A stretch of DNA of 64,000 bases from NCBI RefSeq assembly GCF_024273235.1, contig NZ_JANBVH010000008.1, forward strand, positions 1 through 64,000. Direction: 5' to 3'. Shown here in pieces: positions 33,571 to 42,398 of the stretch. Each line of letters begins with the position of its first letter. Position 1 is the stretch's first letter. A model generated the notes under the pieces. That model was not told where the DNA came from and ran no database searches. It worked only from the letters and a program-made list of their open reading frames with translations. This stretch comes from Sphingomonas faeni. Its GTDB lineage: Bacteria; Pseudomonadota; Alphaproteobacteria; Sphingomonadales; Sphingomonadaceae. Position numbers and translations under genes: made by a program.

Positions 33571-34788
33571 GTGACCGATCAGATCAAACGTGTCGTTCTC
33601 GCCTATTCCGGTGGCCTGGACACGAGCGTGATCCTGAAATGGCTCCAGCAGACCTATAATTGCGAAGTCGTCACCTTCACCGCCGATCTCGGCCAGGGCG
33701 AGGAACTCGAGCCGGCGCGCGCCAAGGCCGAGATGATGGGCGTGAAGCCCGAGCACATCTTCGTCGACGATCTGCGCGAGGAATTCGTGCGCGACTATGT
33801 GTTCCCGATGATGCGGTCGAACGCGCTGTACGAGGGGCTGTACCTGCTCGGCACGTCGATCGCCCGGCCGCTGATCGCCAAGCGCCAGATCGAGATCGCC
33901 AAGATGGTCGGCGCCGACGCGGTCAGCCACGGCGCGACCGGCAAGGGCAACGACCAGGTCCGCTTTGAGCTCGGCTATTACGCGCTGTCGCCCGACATCA
34001 AGGTGATCGCACCGTGGCGCGAATGGGATCTCACCAGCCGCACCAAGCTGATCGAGTTCGCGGAAGCGCACCAGATCCCGGTGTCGAAGGACAAGCGCGG
34101 CGAGTCGCCGTTCTCGACCGACGCGAACATGCTGCACACCTCGTCGGAGGGTAAGGTCCTTGAGAATCCGTGGGACGAGGTGCCGGACTATGTCTATTCG
34201 CGCACGGTGAACCCCGAGGACGCGCCCGACGCGCCGGAATACATCACGGTCGATTTCGAGCGCGGCGACGGCGTCGCGATCAACGGCGAGGGCATGTCGC
34301 CCGCCACGTTGCTGTCGACGCTCAACGAGTATGGCCGCCGTCACGGGATCGGCCGGCTCGATCTGGTCGAGAACCGCTTCGTCGGCATGAAGAGCCGCGG
34401 GATGTACGAGACTCCCGGCGGCACGATCTATCAGCTCGCACACCGCGGCATCGAGCAGCTGACGCTCGACCGCGGCGCCGCGCACCTGAAGGACGAGCTG
34501 GCACCGCGCTATGCCGAACTGCTCTACAACGGCTTCTGGTTCAGCCCCGAGCGCGAGATGCTGCAGGCGGCGATCGACCACAGCCAGGAGAAGGTGTCGG
34601 GCACCGTCCGCCTGAAGCTCTACAAGGGCGGCGTGTACGTGGTCGGCCGCAAATCGCCGAACTCGCTGTATTCGGAGAAGGTCGTGACGTTCGAGGACGA
34701 TCAGGGCGCCTACGACCAGCGCGACGCGGAAGGCTTCATCAAGCTCAATGCACTGCGGCTGCGGTTGCTCGCGAAGCGCGACCGGTAA
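33571..34788 (+). CDS. argG: Argininosuccinate synthase
   Basis: Joins citrulline and aspartate with ATP in arginine biosynthesis. The 405-residue length is standard. [15 protein letters not shown] (about 10-24) is the PP-loop ATP site, followed by [28 protein letters not shown] and [23 protein letters not shown], all conserved in ArgG. GTG start at 33571 has AAGGA 8 bases upstream; an earlier in-frame ATG at 33484 lacks support and would overlap the EF-hand promoter space. Neighbours give no arginine operon; argG is commonly unlinked. Confidence 0.97.
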   Translation: MTDQIKRVVLAYSGGLDTSVILKWLQQTYNCEVVTFTADLGQGEELEPARAKAEMMGVKPEHIFVDDLREEFVRDYVFPMMRSNALYEGLYLLGTSIARPLIAKRQIEIAKMVGADAVSHGATGKGNDQVRFELGYYALSPDIKVIAPWREWDLTSRTKLIEFAEAHQIPVSKDKRGESPFSTDANMLHTSSEGKVLENPWDEVPDYVYSRTVNPEDAPDAPEYITVDFERGDGVAINGEGMSPATLLSTLNEYGRRHGIGRLDLVENRFVGMKSRGMYETPGGTIYQLAHRGIEQLTLDRGAAHLKDELAPRYAELLYNGFWFSPEREMLQAAIDHSQEKVSGTVRLKLYKGGVYVVGRKSPNSLYSEKVVTFEDDQGAYDQRDAEGFIKLNALRLRLLAKRDR

Positions 34789-34826
34789 CTACGGTCGGTT
34801 AACCATGCGGCGCTACAGCCGCTCGG

Positions 34827-36593
34827 GTGGACCGCGAACGCTCTGAACTGGCCGGCGACCTCCTAGTCGCGCTTGGACTGGCGCTGGTGCTCGGAGTAGT
34901 CTGGGCCCTGCGCGACTGGTCTTCGCTGGCGGCGCTGCGACTGCCCGACACCGACGACGTCGTGCGCCTCCAGCAGGTGCGCGACTGGCTCGGCGGGCAG
35001 GCGTGGGGCGATCTGACCCAGTATCGGCTCGGCGCGGGCCTGCCGATGCACTGGTCTCGTGTCGCCGACCTTGGCCCTGCCCTGCTGATCGTCGCCGGTA
35101 CGCCACTGCTGGGGGCGCACGGCGGCGAAGTCGTTGCGGTGGCGGTCTGGCCGATCCTGCTGTTCGCCTGCGCGCTGTGGCTGATCGGCCGGATAACCCG
35201 CCGACTGGATGCGGGCGCGGCGCGCACGGCGATGGTCGTGGCTGCGATCGCCTATCCCGCGACGACGATCTTCCTACCCGGACGGATCGATCACCACGGC
35301 CTGCAACTCGTGCTGCTGCTCGGCGCGACGCTAGCCGCGATGGGACCGTCGACCTTCCGGAACGGGGCTATCGTCGGAGTATGCGCGGCAACCAGCCTCG
35401 TCGTCGGGATGGAGACGATGCCGTTCTTCGCGGTCCTCGGCGCGGCGTCGCTCGGGGTATGGGCGCTATCGCCTGAAGAGGGCGATCGCCGCATTATCGG
35501 GATCGGCATCGGTACGCTGGCCGGGCTCGCGATCGGGGTGATGGGGTTTGCGGGGTGGCACTGGCGCTACCCCGCCTGCGACGGGTTCACGCTGCAAGCC
35601 GCGTCCGGGCTGGCGATCATGGCGGTCGTGCCGCTGGCCGTCGCGCTGCTGGGACGTCGGGCGAGATCGCTGCGCAGCCGGCTGGCAGTCATAGCCGCCC
35701 TCTCGCTGGCCGCGCTGGCTGTCGCGCGCTCGGCCGCACCATCCTGCGAGGCGCCCTATGGGCAGGTGCCGCCGCTGTTGCGCCAACTCTGGCTCGATCG
35801 TGTCGGCGAGGCGCAGTCGGTGTTCGCCGCACCGCCGGCCATGGTCTTCGGGTATCTGGGCGTCATGCTGGCCGGCGTCGCCGCATCGGTGTGGCTGATG
35901 CGCCGCAATCCCGATCGCAACGCCGCACTGTTGCTGGCGCTCCAGTGCACTGCGGTCGCGATTGCCGCCGTGCAGCTGCGCGGGGCCTATACCGGCGCGA
36001 TGCTGGGCGCACCCGCTCTGGCCATCCTGATCGGCGCGGCACGGCGGCGCGGGACGCTGGCGCTCGTGACGGCATGGGTCGTTTCGGCGGGAATGGTCTA
36101 TCCGCTGGTGGCGCAGGCCGTCACGCCATCACCGACGGGGTCGTCGACCGGAGCACCGATCCGCGACGGGACGACGACCGCGTCGTCGTGCGCGTCCCCC
36201 GCGATGATGGCGACGCTCGCGCGGCTTCCGGCAGGCATGGTTATGGCACCGATCGACATCGCGTCCTGGGGTATCGCCGCGACGTCGCATCGCTTCGTCG
36301 CCGGCCCGTATCACCGCAACACCGCGGGAAACCTGGCGATGTACCGCTTCTTTTTCAGTTCGCCGGCATCGGCAGAGGCGATCGCCCGCCGTTGGGCGGT
36401 TCGCTACGTGCTCTATTGCTACGGCGATCTGGGGGTTGCCGAAGCGTCCGGCAGCATCGCGGAGCGGCTGGCCACCGGCAGAATTCCGCGGTGGCTCAAG
36501 CCCTTGGACGGACCGCGCGCCTCGCTGTTCGCGGTCATGGAACACCCGACGAACCGCGATGCGCATCACCCGGGAGCAATCGAGACGCGGTAA
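34827..36593 (+). CDS. Polytopic membrane protein, GT-C glycosyltransferase-like
   Basis: A 588-residue protein with about 10-12 transmembrane helices and a C-terminal soluble region (about 440-588). A DxD-type motif (LPDTDDVVRLQQVRDWL, Asp 41/43/44) follows the first helix, and GRIDHHGLQLVLLLG (about 152-166) opens a later helix; both are features of GT-C enzymes such as STT3/AglB-type oligosaccharyl transferases. If real, it would use a polyprenyl-linked sugar at the periplasmic face. Start GTG 34827 has weak ribosome-binding signal. Followed 40 bases on by a second large membrane protein. Function unproven. Confidence 0.7.
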   Translation: MDRERSELAGDLLVALGLALVLGVVWALRDWSSLAALRLPDTDDVVRLQQVRDWLGGQAWGDLTQYRLGAGLPMHWSRVADLGPALLIVAGTPLLGAHGGEVVAVAVWPILLFACALWLIGRITRRLDAGAARTAMVVAAIAYPATTIFLPGRIDHHGLQLVLLLGATLAAMGPSTFRNGAIVGVCAATSLVVGMETMPFFAVLGAASLGVWALSPEEGDRRIIGIGIGTLAGLAIGVMGFAGWHWRYPACDGFTLQAASGLAIMAVVPLAVALLGRRARSLRSRLAVIAALSLAALAVARSAAPSCEAPYGQVPPLLRQLWLDRVGEAQSVFAAPPAMVFGYLGVMLAGVAASVWLMRRNPDRNAALLLALQCTAVAIAAVQLRGAYTGAMLGAPALAILIGAARRRGTLALVTAWVVSAGMVYPLVAQAVTPSPTGSSTGAPIRDGTTTASSCASPAMMATLARLPAGMVMAPIDIASWGIAATSHRFVAGPYHRNTAGNLAMYRFFFSSPASAEAIARRWAVRYVLYCYGDLGVAEASGSIAERLATGRIPRWLKPLDGPRASLFAVMEHPTNRDAHHPGAIETR

Positions 36594-36633
36594 GCGCTTG
36601 TGTGGAACTTGTCGCGTGTTCTAGACGCGCGGG

Positions 36634-38226
36634 ATGGGGGCTGGATCGCGCACGACGGGGCTGAATTGGTGGCAGACGCGCGGCTTCGTCTTCGCGGTCG
36701 CGATCGCGTCGGTGATACCGTTGCTGTGGCCGGAGATCCCGCCGCTGGTCGACCTGCCGGGTCATATGGGCCGCTACCGCGTCCAGCTGGCGATCGGCGA
36801 GAATCCGTGGCTTTCGCAGTGGTATAACTTCCGCTGGCAGATGATCGGCAACCTCGGGATCGACCTGTTGATCGAGCCGCTCGCGCCGATCTTCGGGTTG
36901 CAGCTGGCGGTGAAGCTGATCGTGATGGCGATCCCCGCGCTAACCGTCACGGGCCTGCTGTGGATCGCGCGCGAGGTGCATGGGCGAATCCCGGCAACCG
37001 CGTTGTTCGCGCTCCCGCTCGCCTACAGCTATCCGTTCCAGTTCGGATTCGTGAATTTCGCGCTGGCGATGGCGCTTGCGCTGAACCTGTTCGCGCTGTG
37101 GCTGCGCATGGGGCGGCTCGGGCGGACCAAGCTGCGCACCGCGATCTTCATCCCCGTCTCGTGCCTGTTGTGGCTGTGCCATACGTTCGGCTGGGGCGTG
37201 CTGGGCGTGCTCGCCTTCTCCGCCGAGCTGATCCGCCAGCACGATATCCGCCGCGACAGCGACCCCAAGAGCTGGGCGCATGGCTGGTTCAGGGCCTGCA
37301 TCCAGGCCGGGCTGAACTGCCTGCCGCTCGCACTGCCGATGGTCATGATGGTGGTGTGGCGCTCGGGCGATCATGTCGGCGGCAAGACGCAGGACTGGTT
37401 CAACTGGCGCTGGAAGATGAACTGGATCACGATGGTCCTGCGCGATCGCTGGATGGCGTTCGACATCGCATCGGTCACCGTGCTGTTCGTGATCCTGTTC
37501 CGCGGCGTGCGCGACCAGACGATCGAATATTCGCGCAACCTGGGGCTGTCGGCGCTGTTCCTCGCAGGCGTGTACGTGCTGTTGCCGCGGATCGTATTCG
37601 GGTCGGCCTATGCGGACATGCGGCTGGCGCCGTTCGTGCTGGCGATCGCGGTGATCGCGCTGCGGCCGCGGCATGGGTTGTCGCTGCGGGGCGCCGCCGT
37701 GCTGGCGGTGCTCGGGTTTGCGTTCTTCGGGGTGCGGCTGGTGGGGACGACGGTCAGCTACCTGATGTACGATCGCAGCTACGACCAGGCGATCGCGGCG
37801 ATCGATACGGTGCCCGAGCGGTCGCGCGTCGTGTCGTTCGTCGGGCGCAGGTGCCGCGACGACTGGGCGTATTCGCGGCTCGAGCATGTGCCCGCGCTGC
37901 TGCTCGAGCGGCGGCTGGCGTTCACCAACGACCAGTGGTCGATGGCCGGGGCGCAGTTGCTGACGACGAACTACGCAGCGGCGCGGGGGTTCGCGCATGA
38001 TCCGTCGGAGATCGTCAGCGACATCAAGTGCCGCGGTCAGTTCTGGCGGCCGATCTCGATGGCGCTGGAGAAATTCCCGCGCGATGCGTTCGATTACGTC
38101 TGGCTGATCCACCCGCCGAAGTTCGACCCAGCGCTGGTCCGCGACCTGACGCTGATCCGTCGCGACGAAACGAGCTTGCTCTACCGCGTCAACAAGCCTG
38201 CGGCTCGCCCCGCCGGAACGGAGTAA
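36634..38226 (+). CDS. Polytopic membrane protein of unknown function
   Basis: A 530-residue protein with about 10 helices in the first 390 residues and a soluble C-terminal part (about 385-530) carrying several Cys/Arg/Asp residues (FVGRRCRDDWAYSRLEH). The first loop has PPLVDLPGHMGRYRVQ, reminiscent of the acidic loop of GT-C glycosyltransferases, but the match is weak. It follows the preceding membrane protein by 40 bases, so a shared transcript and related roles in envelope glycan or lipid metabolism are plausible. Its 3' end overlaps the convergent acetyltransferase gene by 38 bases. Confidence 0.7.
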   Translation: MGAGSRTTGLNWWQTRGFVFAVAIASVIPLLWPEIPPLVDLPGHMGRYRVQLAIGENPWLSQWYNFRWQMIGNLGIDLLIEPLAPIFGLQLAVKLIVMAIPALTVTGLLWIAREVHGRIPATALFALPLAYSYPFQFGFVNFALAMALALNLFALWLRMGRLGRTKLRTAIFIPVSCLLWLCHTFGWGVLGVLAFSAELIRQHDIRRDSDPKSWAHGWFRACIQAGLNCLPLALPMVMMVVWRSGDHVGGKTQDWFNWRWKMNWITMVLRDRWMAFDIASVTVLFVILFRGVRDQTIEYSRNLGLSALFLAGVYVLLPRIVFGSAYADMRLAPFVLAIAVIALRPRHGLSLRGAAVLAVLGFAFFGVRLVGTTVSYLMYDRSYDQAIAAIDTVPERSRVVSFVGRRCRDDWAYSRLEHVPALLLERRLAFTNDQWSMAGAQLLTTNYAAARGFAHDPSEIVSDIKCRGQFWRPISMALEKFPRDAFDYVWLIHPPKFDPALVRDLTLIRRDETSLLYRVNKPAARPAGTE

Positions 38227-39334
38227 GCTCGCCAAGATATTCCTGCTGCTCGGCGACGGCTTCGCGTTCGCGGACGAGATAGTCGGCGATCGCGCGACGG
38301 AAGCTCGGGTCGGGGATGTAGTGCGCGGAATAGGTCGCGACGGGCGCATAGCCGCGCGCGAGCTTGTGTTCGCCTTGCGCGCCGGCCTCGACGGTCTTCA
38401 GGCCGCGCGAAATGGCGGCGTCAATCGCCTGATAATAGCAGAGCTCGAAATGGAGGAACGGCACCTCCTCGGTCGCGCCCCAATAGCGGCCGTAGAGCGT
38501 GTCCTCGCCGATCAGGTTGAGCGCACCGGCGATTGGTACGCCGGCGCGCTCGGCGAGGATGAGCAGGACGCGGTCGCCCATCGTCTTGCCGATCTGGTCG
38601 AAGAACGCGCGCGTCAGATAAGGCTGCCCCCATTTGCGAGCGCCGGTGTCCTGGTAGAACACCCAGAACGCATCCCAATGCGCGGGCGTGATCTCGACAC
38701 CGGTGAGGTGGCGGATGGTGAGACCTTCGACCGCGGCGGCGCGCTCCTTGCGGATCGCTTTCCGCTTGCGACTCGCGAGCATGGCTAAGAAATCGTCGAA
38801 ACTCGCATAGCCGTCGTTCTTCCAGTGGAACTGCGTGCCCTGGCGGATCAGCCAGCCGGCGGATTCGAACAGCGCCACTTCGGCGGGGTCGATGAAGGTG
38901 GCGTGCGCGGAGGACAGCCCGCTCTGGTCGGTCACTGCCTCCAGCGCGGCGATCAGCGCGGGAGCCTGGTCGCGATCGCGGAGGAGAAGGCGCGGGCCCG
39001 GCACCGGGCTGAACGGCGCGGCGATCTGGAGTTTGGGGTAATATTGCCCCCCCGCCCGCTCCCATGCGTCCGCCCAGCCCTGGTCGAAGACGTATTCGCC
39101 CTGGCTGTGGCTCTTGGCATAGGCGGGCGCGATTGCGACCGGCTTGCCGTCGGGACCGTCGACCACCACCGGCAGCGCCTGCCAGCCTGAGCGGCCGCCA
39201 ACGCTCCGCGACGCTTCGAGTGCGGACAGGAAGGCGTGGCCGACGAATGGGTTGGCCGTCCCGGCGCAGGCGTCCCAATCCTCGGCCGCGATCGAGGTGA
39301 CGCCTTGGGCGATGCGGGCTGTGACGGCGTTCAT
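38189..39334 (-). CDS. GNAT / FemAB-like acyltransferase (peptidogalycan-type, DUF482)
   Basis: A 381-residue protein resembling the FemAB-like GNAT family: a first half ending LASRKRKAIRKERAAA and a second with FYQDTGARKWGQPYLTRAFF, NLIGEDTLYGRYWGATEEVPFLHFELCYYQAI and GLKTVEAGAQGEHKLARGY. These blocks are typical of the DUF482/PF04339 family of unknown substrate, often called peptidogalycan biosynthesis proteins. Cytosolic. Overlaps the convergent membrane-protein gene by 38 bases. Acyl donor and acceptor unknown. Confidence 0.85.
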   Translation of the reverse strand: MNAVTARIAQGVTSIAAEDWDACAGTANPFVGHAFLSALEASRSVGGRSGWQALPVVVDGPDGKPVAIAPAYAKSHSQGEYVFDQGWADAWERAGGQYYPKLQIAAPFSPVPGPRLLLRDRDQAPALIAALEAVTDQSGLSSAHATFIDPAEVALFESAGWLIRQGTQFHWKNDGYASFDDFLAMLASRKRKAIRKERAAAVEGLTIRHLTGVEITPAHWDAFWVFYQDTGARKWGQPYLTRAFFDQIGKTMGDRVLLILAERAGVPIAGALNLIGEDTLYGRYWGATEEVPFLHFELCYYQAIDAAISRGLKTVEAGAQGEHKLARGYAPVATYSAHYIPDPSFRRAIADYLVREREAVAEQQEYLGELTPFRRGEPQAC

Positions 39335-39420
39335 CCGCGATATTTGGGGTAGCGGCGTGCCGATAGCAAAGGCCGCGTCAGCTTATATCTCAGGAAAGCA
39401 GCCGCCCGTCCCCATACTCT

Positions 39421-39505
39421 GTTCTCCCGCGAAGGCGGGAGCCCAGGACCACATGCGCTGCGCTTGGCGACCCTGGACTCCCGCTTTCGCGGGAGAACAA
39501 GGATC
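39421..39505. repeat. Family D palindromic element
   Basis: Arms TTCTCCCGCGAAGGCGGGAG and the inverse CTCCCGCTTTCGCGGGAGAA around a 45-base core. Lies between the acetyltransferase and RidA genes. Other family D copies are near 4046, 12168 and 46823. Confidence 0.9.
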
Positions 39506-39513
39506 TCAGGAGG

Positions 39514-39978
39514 TCAGGCGGAAACCTGGACGATCGCGTCGATCTCGACCGCGGCGCCAAGCGGGAGGACGGGCACGCCGACTGCCGAACGCGCGTGCTT
39601 GCCGGCATCGCCGAACAGGGCGACCATCAGGTCCGACGCACCGTTGGCGACCTTGGGCTGATCGGTGAAGTCGCCGGTCGAGTTGACGAACACGCCGAGC
39701 TTCACGATCCGCTCGACCCGGCCGAGCGTGCCGAGTGCGGCCTTCATCTGCGCGACGAGCATGAGCGCGCACAGCTTGGCGGCCTCCTGCGCGTCCTCGA
39801 GCGATACGCCGTCGCCGACGCGGCCGGTGACGAGCGTGCCGTCCTTGAACGGCAACTGGCCCGAGATGTGGAGCATGCCGTTCGCCAGCACGGTCGGGAC
39901 GTAGGACGCCACGGGTGCGGCAGCCTGGGGGAGGGTGAGGCCCAGCTCTTCGAGCTTGCGGTCGATACGATCGGTCAT
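39514..39978 (-). CDS. RidA (YjgF/YER057c/UK114) family protein
   Basis: A 154-residue member of the RidA superfamily. RidA proper hydrolyses reactive enamine/imine intermediates. The core blocks VLANGMLHISGQLPFKDGTLVTGRVG, ALGTLGRVERIVKLGVFVNSTGDF and ARSAVGVPVLPLGAAVEIDAI match the family, and an Arg is kept in the ARSAVGV motif where RidA has its key arginine. At 154 residues it belongs to the longer subgroup rather than the 128-residue archetype. Unlinked to biosynthetic genes here. Specific role unclear. Confidence 0.9.
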   Translation of the reverse strand: MTDRIDRKLEELGLTLPQAAAPVASYVPTVLANGMLHISGQLPFKDGTLVTGRVGDGVSLEDAQEAAKLCALMLVAQMKAALGTLGRVERIVKLGVFVNSTGDFTDQPKVANGASDLMVALFGDAGKHARSAVGVPVLPLGAAVEIDAIVQVSA

Positions 39979-40040
39979 GGGTGAGGTATCACCACAGGCG
40001 CGGGGGATGGGTCAAGTGGCGGGCAGGCCCTCCCCTTCTT

Positions 40041-40152
40041 CCTCCCTCCCTGGAAGGGAGGGGCCGGGGGTGGGTCGGCTTCCGCATTGCAAGGAACGGT
40101 TGCGACCAAAGCCAGCTCACCCACCCCCAACCCCTCCCTTTCAGGGAGGGGG
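40041..40152. repeat. Family E palindromic element (copy 2)
   Basis: Arms CCTCCCTGGAAGGGAGGGG and CCCCTCCCTTTCAGGGAGGGG, with GGGGGTGGGTCGGC and CACCCACCCCC inside, as in the copy at 32881. Between RidA and the HAD gene, which run in the same direction. Confidence 0.92.
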
Positions 40153-40182
40153 GAATGGTGTGTTCGTGGTGAAGCAAGCGGC

Positions 40183-40809
40183 TCAGGCGGTCGCAGGTAC
40201 GCCCGCTTCGAACCGCGCGGCGATCCAGTCCGCCGCCTCGCGCCAGTCGTCGATCCGTGCATGCGCTTCCGGCGCCTTCGGTACGCTCACCGCGAGCGTC
40301 GGCTCAGAGACCATGTGCAACCGGTGCACCCCCGGCGCGTGCTTCGCGACCGACTCGTGGTGCACCGCCAGATCGTCGACGAACACCGTCACCGGCGAGC
40401 CATATTCCTCGACCAGCCGCGAGACCGGCGTGCCCTTGCCGCCCTGGTTGCACTCGACCCGGTGGGCGATGCCGAACTTCGCCAGCTGTTCGATCCGCGG
40501 CTGGCGGCATTCGTCCTGGAGGTTGGTGAGGATGACGATATCCGCCACCTGCGCCAGCCGCTCCAGCGCCTCGACCGCATGCGGCACCAGCGTCTGACGA
40601 TGCATCTCGCCCGGGAAGAACTCACCCAGCATCGCCCACATGTCCTCGCGCGACGGCGGCGGGCCGCCATCGCGCCGGGTCATCGCGGTCGAGAAGTCGC
40701 CGTGCTGGATCGCGAAGTCGATGTCGTGGCGCTCGTCGAGCCAGACACCGAAATGCTTGACCATGTGCAGCAGCACTTCGTCGCAATCGCTGATCAGCAA
40801 CGGCCTCAT
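40183..40809 (-). CDS. HAD family hydrolase
   Basis: A 208-residue haloacid-dehalogenase-type hydrolase: motif I LLISDCDEVLL (nucleophile Asp 8, acid Asp 10), motif II VILTNLQ (Thr), a lysine-containing stretch near GGKGTP and motif IV VTVFVDDLAVHHESV. The cap region (about 15-95) is helical. Substrate unknown; nucleotidase-like members share this build. I start at 40809 because the ATG overlaps the DUF3572 stop (ATGA) and the coding begins MRPLLISDCD; a longer in-frame ATG reads through the DUF3572 gene. Confidence 0.88.
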   Translation of the reverse strand: MRPLLISDCDEVLLHMVKHFGVWLDERHDIDFAIQHGDFSTAMTRRDGGPPPSREDMWAMLGEFFPGEMHRQTLVPHAVEALERLAQVADIVILTNLQDECRQPRIEQLAKFGIAHRVECNQGGKGTPVSRLVEEYGSPVTVFVDDLAVHHESVAKHAPGVHRLHMVSEPTLAVSVPKAPEAHARIDDWREAADWIAARFEAGVPATA

Positions 40810-41075
40810 CCTTCCAGCTCCATCCGGGCGCGGACCAGCGCCTCGGGCTTCACGCCGAGCGACTCGGCGCAGGCGATCAGGTCCGGCTCGTGGTTTTCGA
40901 GAAATCCGAGTGCGGCGGACAGCACAATAGGATCGCTCGCCCTTGCGCGGAGATCGTGCGGCTCGAGGCCGGTCACCGACAACAGCCGCATCGCGCGATC
41001 GGCCTCGACCAGGGTCCATACCAGCGCGCGCAGGGCGAGCGCCTCGGCGTCTTCGTTTGAATCGCGGTCGCGCAT
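40806..41075 (-). CDS. DUF3572 family protein
   Basis: An 89-residue, helical, acidic protein (LRALVWTLVEADRAMRLLSVTGLEPHDLRARASDP ... split at natural points) matching the alphaproteobacterial DUF3572 pattern: ALRALVWTL, then a TGL-DLRA block, then AALGFLENHEPDLIACAESL. No catalytic residues. It lies upstream of, and coupled to, a HAD hydrolase and diverges from divK, an arrangement common in alphaproteobacteria. Function unknown. Confidence 0.87.
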   Translation of the reverse strand: MRDRDSNEDAEALALRALVWTLVEADRAMRLLSVTGLEPHDLRARASDPIVLSAALGFLENHEPDLIACAESLGVKPEALVRARMELEG

Positions 41076-41090
41076 TGCCTATCGTGCCCT

Positions 41091-41125
41091 CTTTCCGGAT
41101 AAGGTGGGTCTTTCCGGATAAGGTG
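41091..41125 (+). repeat. 16-bp direct repeat carrying a ribosome-binding sequence before divK
   Basis: CTTTCCGGATAAGGTG occurs at 41091-41106 and again at 41110-41125 (period 19). The second copy places AAGG about 7 bases before the favoured divK start at 41131. The first copy gives an identical AAGG with no start at the right distance. Confidence 0.85.
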
Positions 41126-41130
41126 TGGCG

Positions 41131-41493
41131 GTGACAAAGAAGGTGCTCGTTGTCGAGGACAACGAACTGAACCTCAAACTATTCTGCGATCTGCTGCGCG
41201 CGCACCAGTTCGCCGTCGAACCCGTGCGGGATGGCCGCGAAGCGGTTGCCCGGGCGCGGGATTTCACGCCCGACCTGATCATCATGGACATCCAGATGCC
41301 GCACGTCACCGGCTACGAGATCATCCTCGAACTGAAGGCCGACGAGAATCTGCGCGCGATCCCGGTGATGGCGGTCACTGCCTATGCGGGGCGCGAGGAC
41401 GAGGAGCGGATCCGGGCAGCGGGCGCGGATTCGTATGTGTCGAAGCCGATCAGCCTGGCGCGGTTCATGGATGCGGTCGGGGCCTTGATCTAA
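41131..41493 (+). CDS. divK: Single-domain response regulator DivK
   Basis: A 120-residue stand-alone receiver domain. Phospho-acceptor Asp 53 lies in DLIIMDIQMP, the acidic pair in VVEDNELNLK, a Thr in MAVTAYAG and the Lys in VSKPISL. This is the sequence pattern of DivK, which tunes the DivJ/PleC-CtrA cell-cycle circuit in alphaproteobacteria. GTG 41131 is favoured (protein then begins TKKVLVVEDNE), though GTG 41125 is in frame. Its promoter region is shared with the divergent DUF3572-HAD pair and contains the 16-bp duplication. Confidence 0.92.
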   Translation: MTKKVLVVEDNELNLKLFCDLLRAHQFAVEPVRDGREAVARARDFTPDLIIMDIQMPHVTGYEIILELKADENLRAIPVMAVTAYAGREDEERIRAAGADSYVSKPISLARFMDAVGALI

Positions 41494-41516
41494 GGCGGGA
41501 AGGCCCCCCTCCACAC

Positions 41517-41599
41517 CGTCACCCCAGCGAAAGCTGGGGTCTCCCAGATACGGGCGCACCCTCGCGGCGGGAGATCCCAGCTTTCGCTGGGATGACGGA
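41517..41599. repeat. Family C palindromic element
   Basis: Arms CACCCCAGCGAAAGCTGGGG and CCCAGCTTTCGCTGGGATG about 40 bases apart, with the usual GGGAGATCCCAGCT at the right arm. Immediately after divK. Confidence 0.92.
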
Positions 41600-41618
41600 C
41601 GTTCCCGACACAAACGCC

Positions 41619-41647
41619 AAAAGCCGCGGGGGTTACCCGCGGCTTTT
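41619..41647. terminator. Bidirectional intrinsic terminator between divK and rpmG
   Basis: Perfect 12-bp stem AAAAGCCGCGGG / CCCGCGGCTTTT with a 5-base loop, T-rich on both strands. It can end rpmG transcripts on the minus strand and divK transcripts on the plus strand. Confidence 0.9.
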
Positions 41648-41689
41648 CGGATCTTCGCAATCGAACGGCGGCCTGAGCCGCCGACTGGA

Positions 41690-41857
41690 TTACTTGATCT
41701 TGGCTTCCTTGAACTCGACATGCTTGCGCACGACGGGATCGTACTTCGAGAAGGAGAGCTTCTCCGTCTTCGTACGGGGATTCTTCTTGGTGACGTAGAA
41801 GAAGCCGGTGTCAGCGGTGCTGAGCAGCTTGATCTTTACGGTGGTCGGCTTGGCCAT
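41690..41857 (-). CDS. rpmG: 50S ribosomal protein L33
   Basis: A 55-residue large-subunit protein beginning [20 protein letters not shown] and ending EFKEAKIK. The length, basic character, and blocks [13 protein letters not shown] and [11 protein letters not shown] are diagnostic of bacterial L33. This form has no CxxC zinc pairs, i.e. the zinc-independent (C-minus) type. Followed by the intrinsic terminator at 41619. Divergent from the small ORF at 42048; the 190-base gap contains its promoter. Confidence 0.97.
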   Translation of the reverse strand: MAKPTTVKIKLLSTADTGFFYVTKKNPRTKTEKLSFSKYDPVVRKHVEFKEAKIK

Positions 41858-42047
41858 GAGCCCAATTCCTATGGCTTGAAAATGCGAAAGCGGCGAACTG
41901 ACGCCGCCGCTCCATCAAGGGCGGCGCATGGCGGACGCGGGCAGCGAAGTCAAGCTTTACGCCTGTCGAGTAGGCCAACATACCGCATTTAACCCGCTAT
42001 TCACTACCCGAGGCGCTATATATCCTCAGACAACAGGAGCGGGGATC

Positions 42048-42395
42048 ATGGGGCAGGCGCTGAGACTCACCGAGATGGATCGAATCGACGCCATGATCGC
42101 GGTGAAGGCCGATCTTGCCGCGCGAATCGCCGCAATCGACGTCCGGGCGCCCTATTCCCGCCCCTGCGACATCGCCAGCGAGATCGATGCGATCCGCGTG
42201 ATCGCGCACAGCAACGGGCTCAATCCCGCGGTCACCGTCGCGCACTTCGTCGATTCGGCGCTGTCGCGCGGCGAGCATGGCGCGCTGGTCCATGGCTGGC
42301 TGGCGATCCTGCGCGACGCGGTCGGCTGCGAGCGGCAGGACGTCCAGGCGTGCCACGCGTTCGCCGCCGCCTGCTCGGTGCGCCTTGCCGGATAA
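42048..42395 (+). CDS. Hypothetical protein (115 residues)
   Basis: Not recognised. The product is soluble, helical and slightly acidic, beginning MGQALRLTEMDRIDAMIAVK with later blocks RPCDIASEIDAIRVIAHSNG and GEHGALVHGWLAILRDAVG. Three Cys (one near 45, two near the C-terminus) could be structural. A good AGGAG lies 8 bases before the ATG, and the stop is 3 bases before the GDT1-like gene, so the two are co-transcribed and translationally close. A longer in-frame start at 41928 lacks a ribosome-binding site and would run towards rpmG. Confidence 0.75.
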   Translation: MGQALRLTEMDRIDAMIAVKADLAARIAAIDVRAPYSRPCDIASEIDAIRVIAHSNGLNPAVTVAHFVDSALSRGEHGALVHGWLAILRDAVGCERQDVQACHAFAAACSVRLAG

Positions 42396-42398
42396 TCC

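Noticed and set aside
41928..42047. N-terminal extension of the 115-residue ORF
   Set aside because: No ribosome-binding site precedes 41928, while AGGAG precedes 42048.
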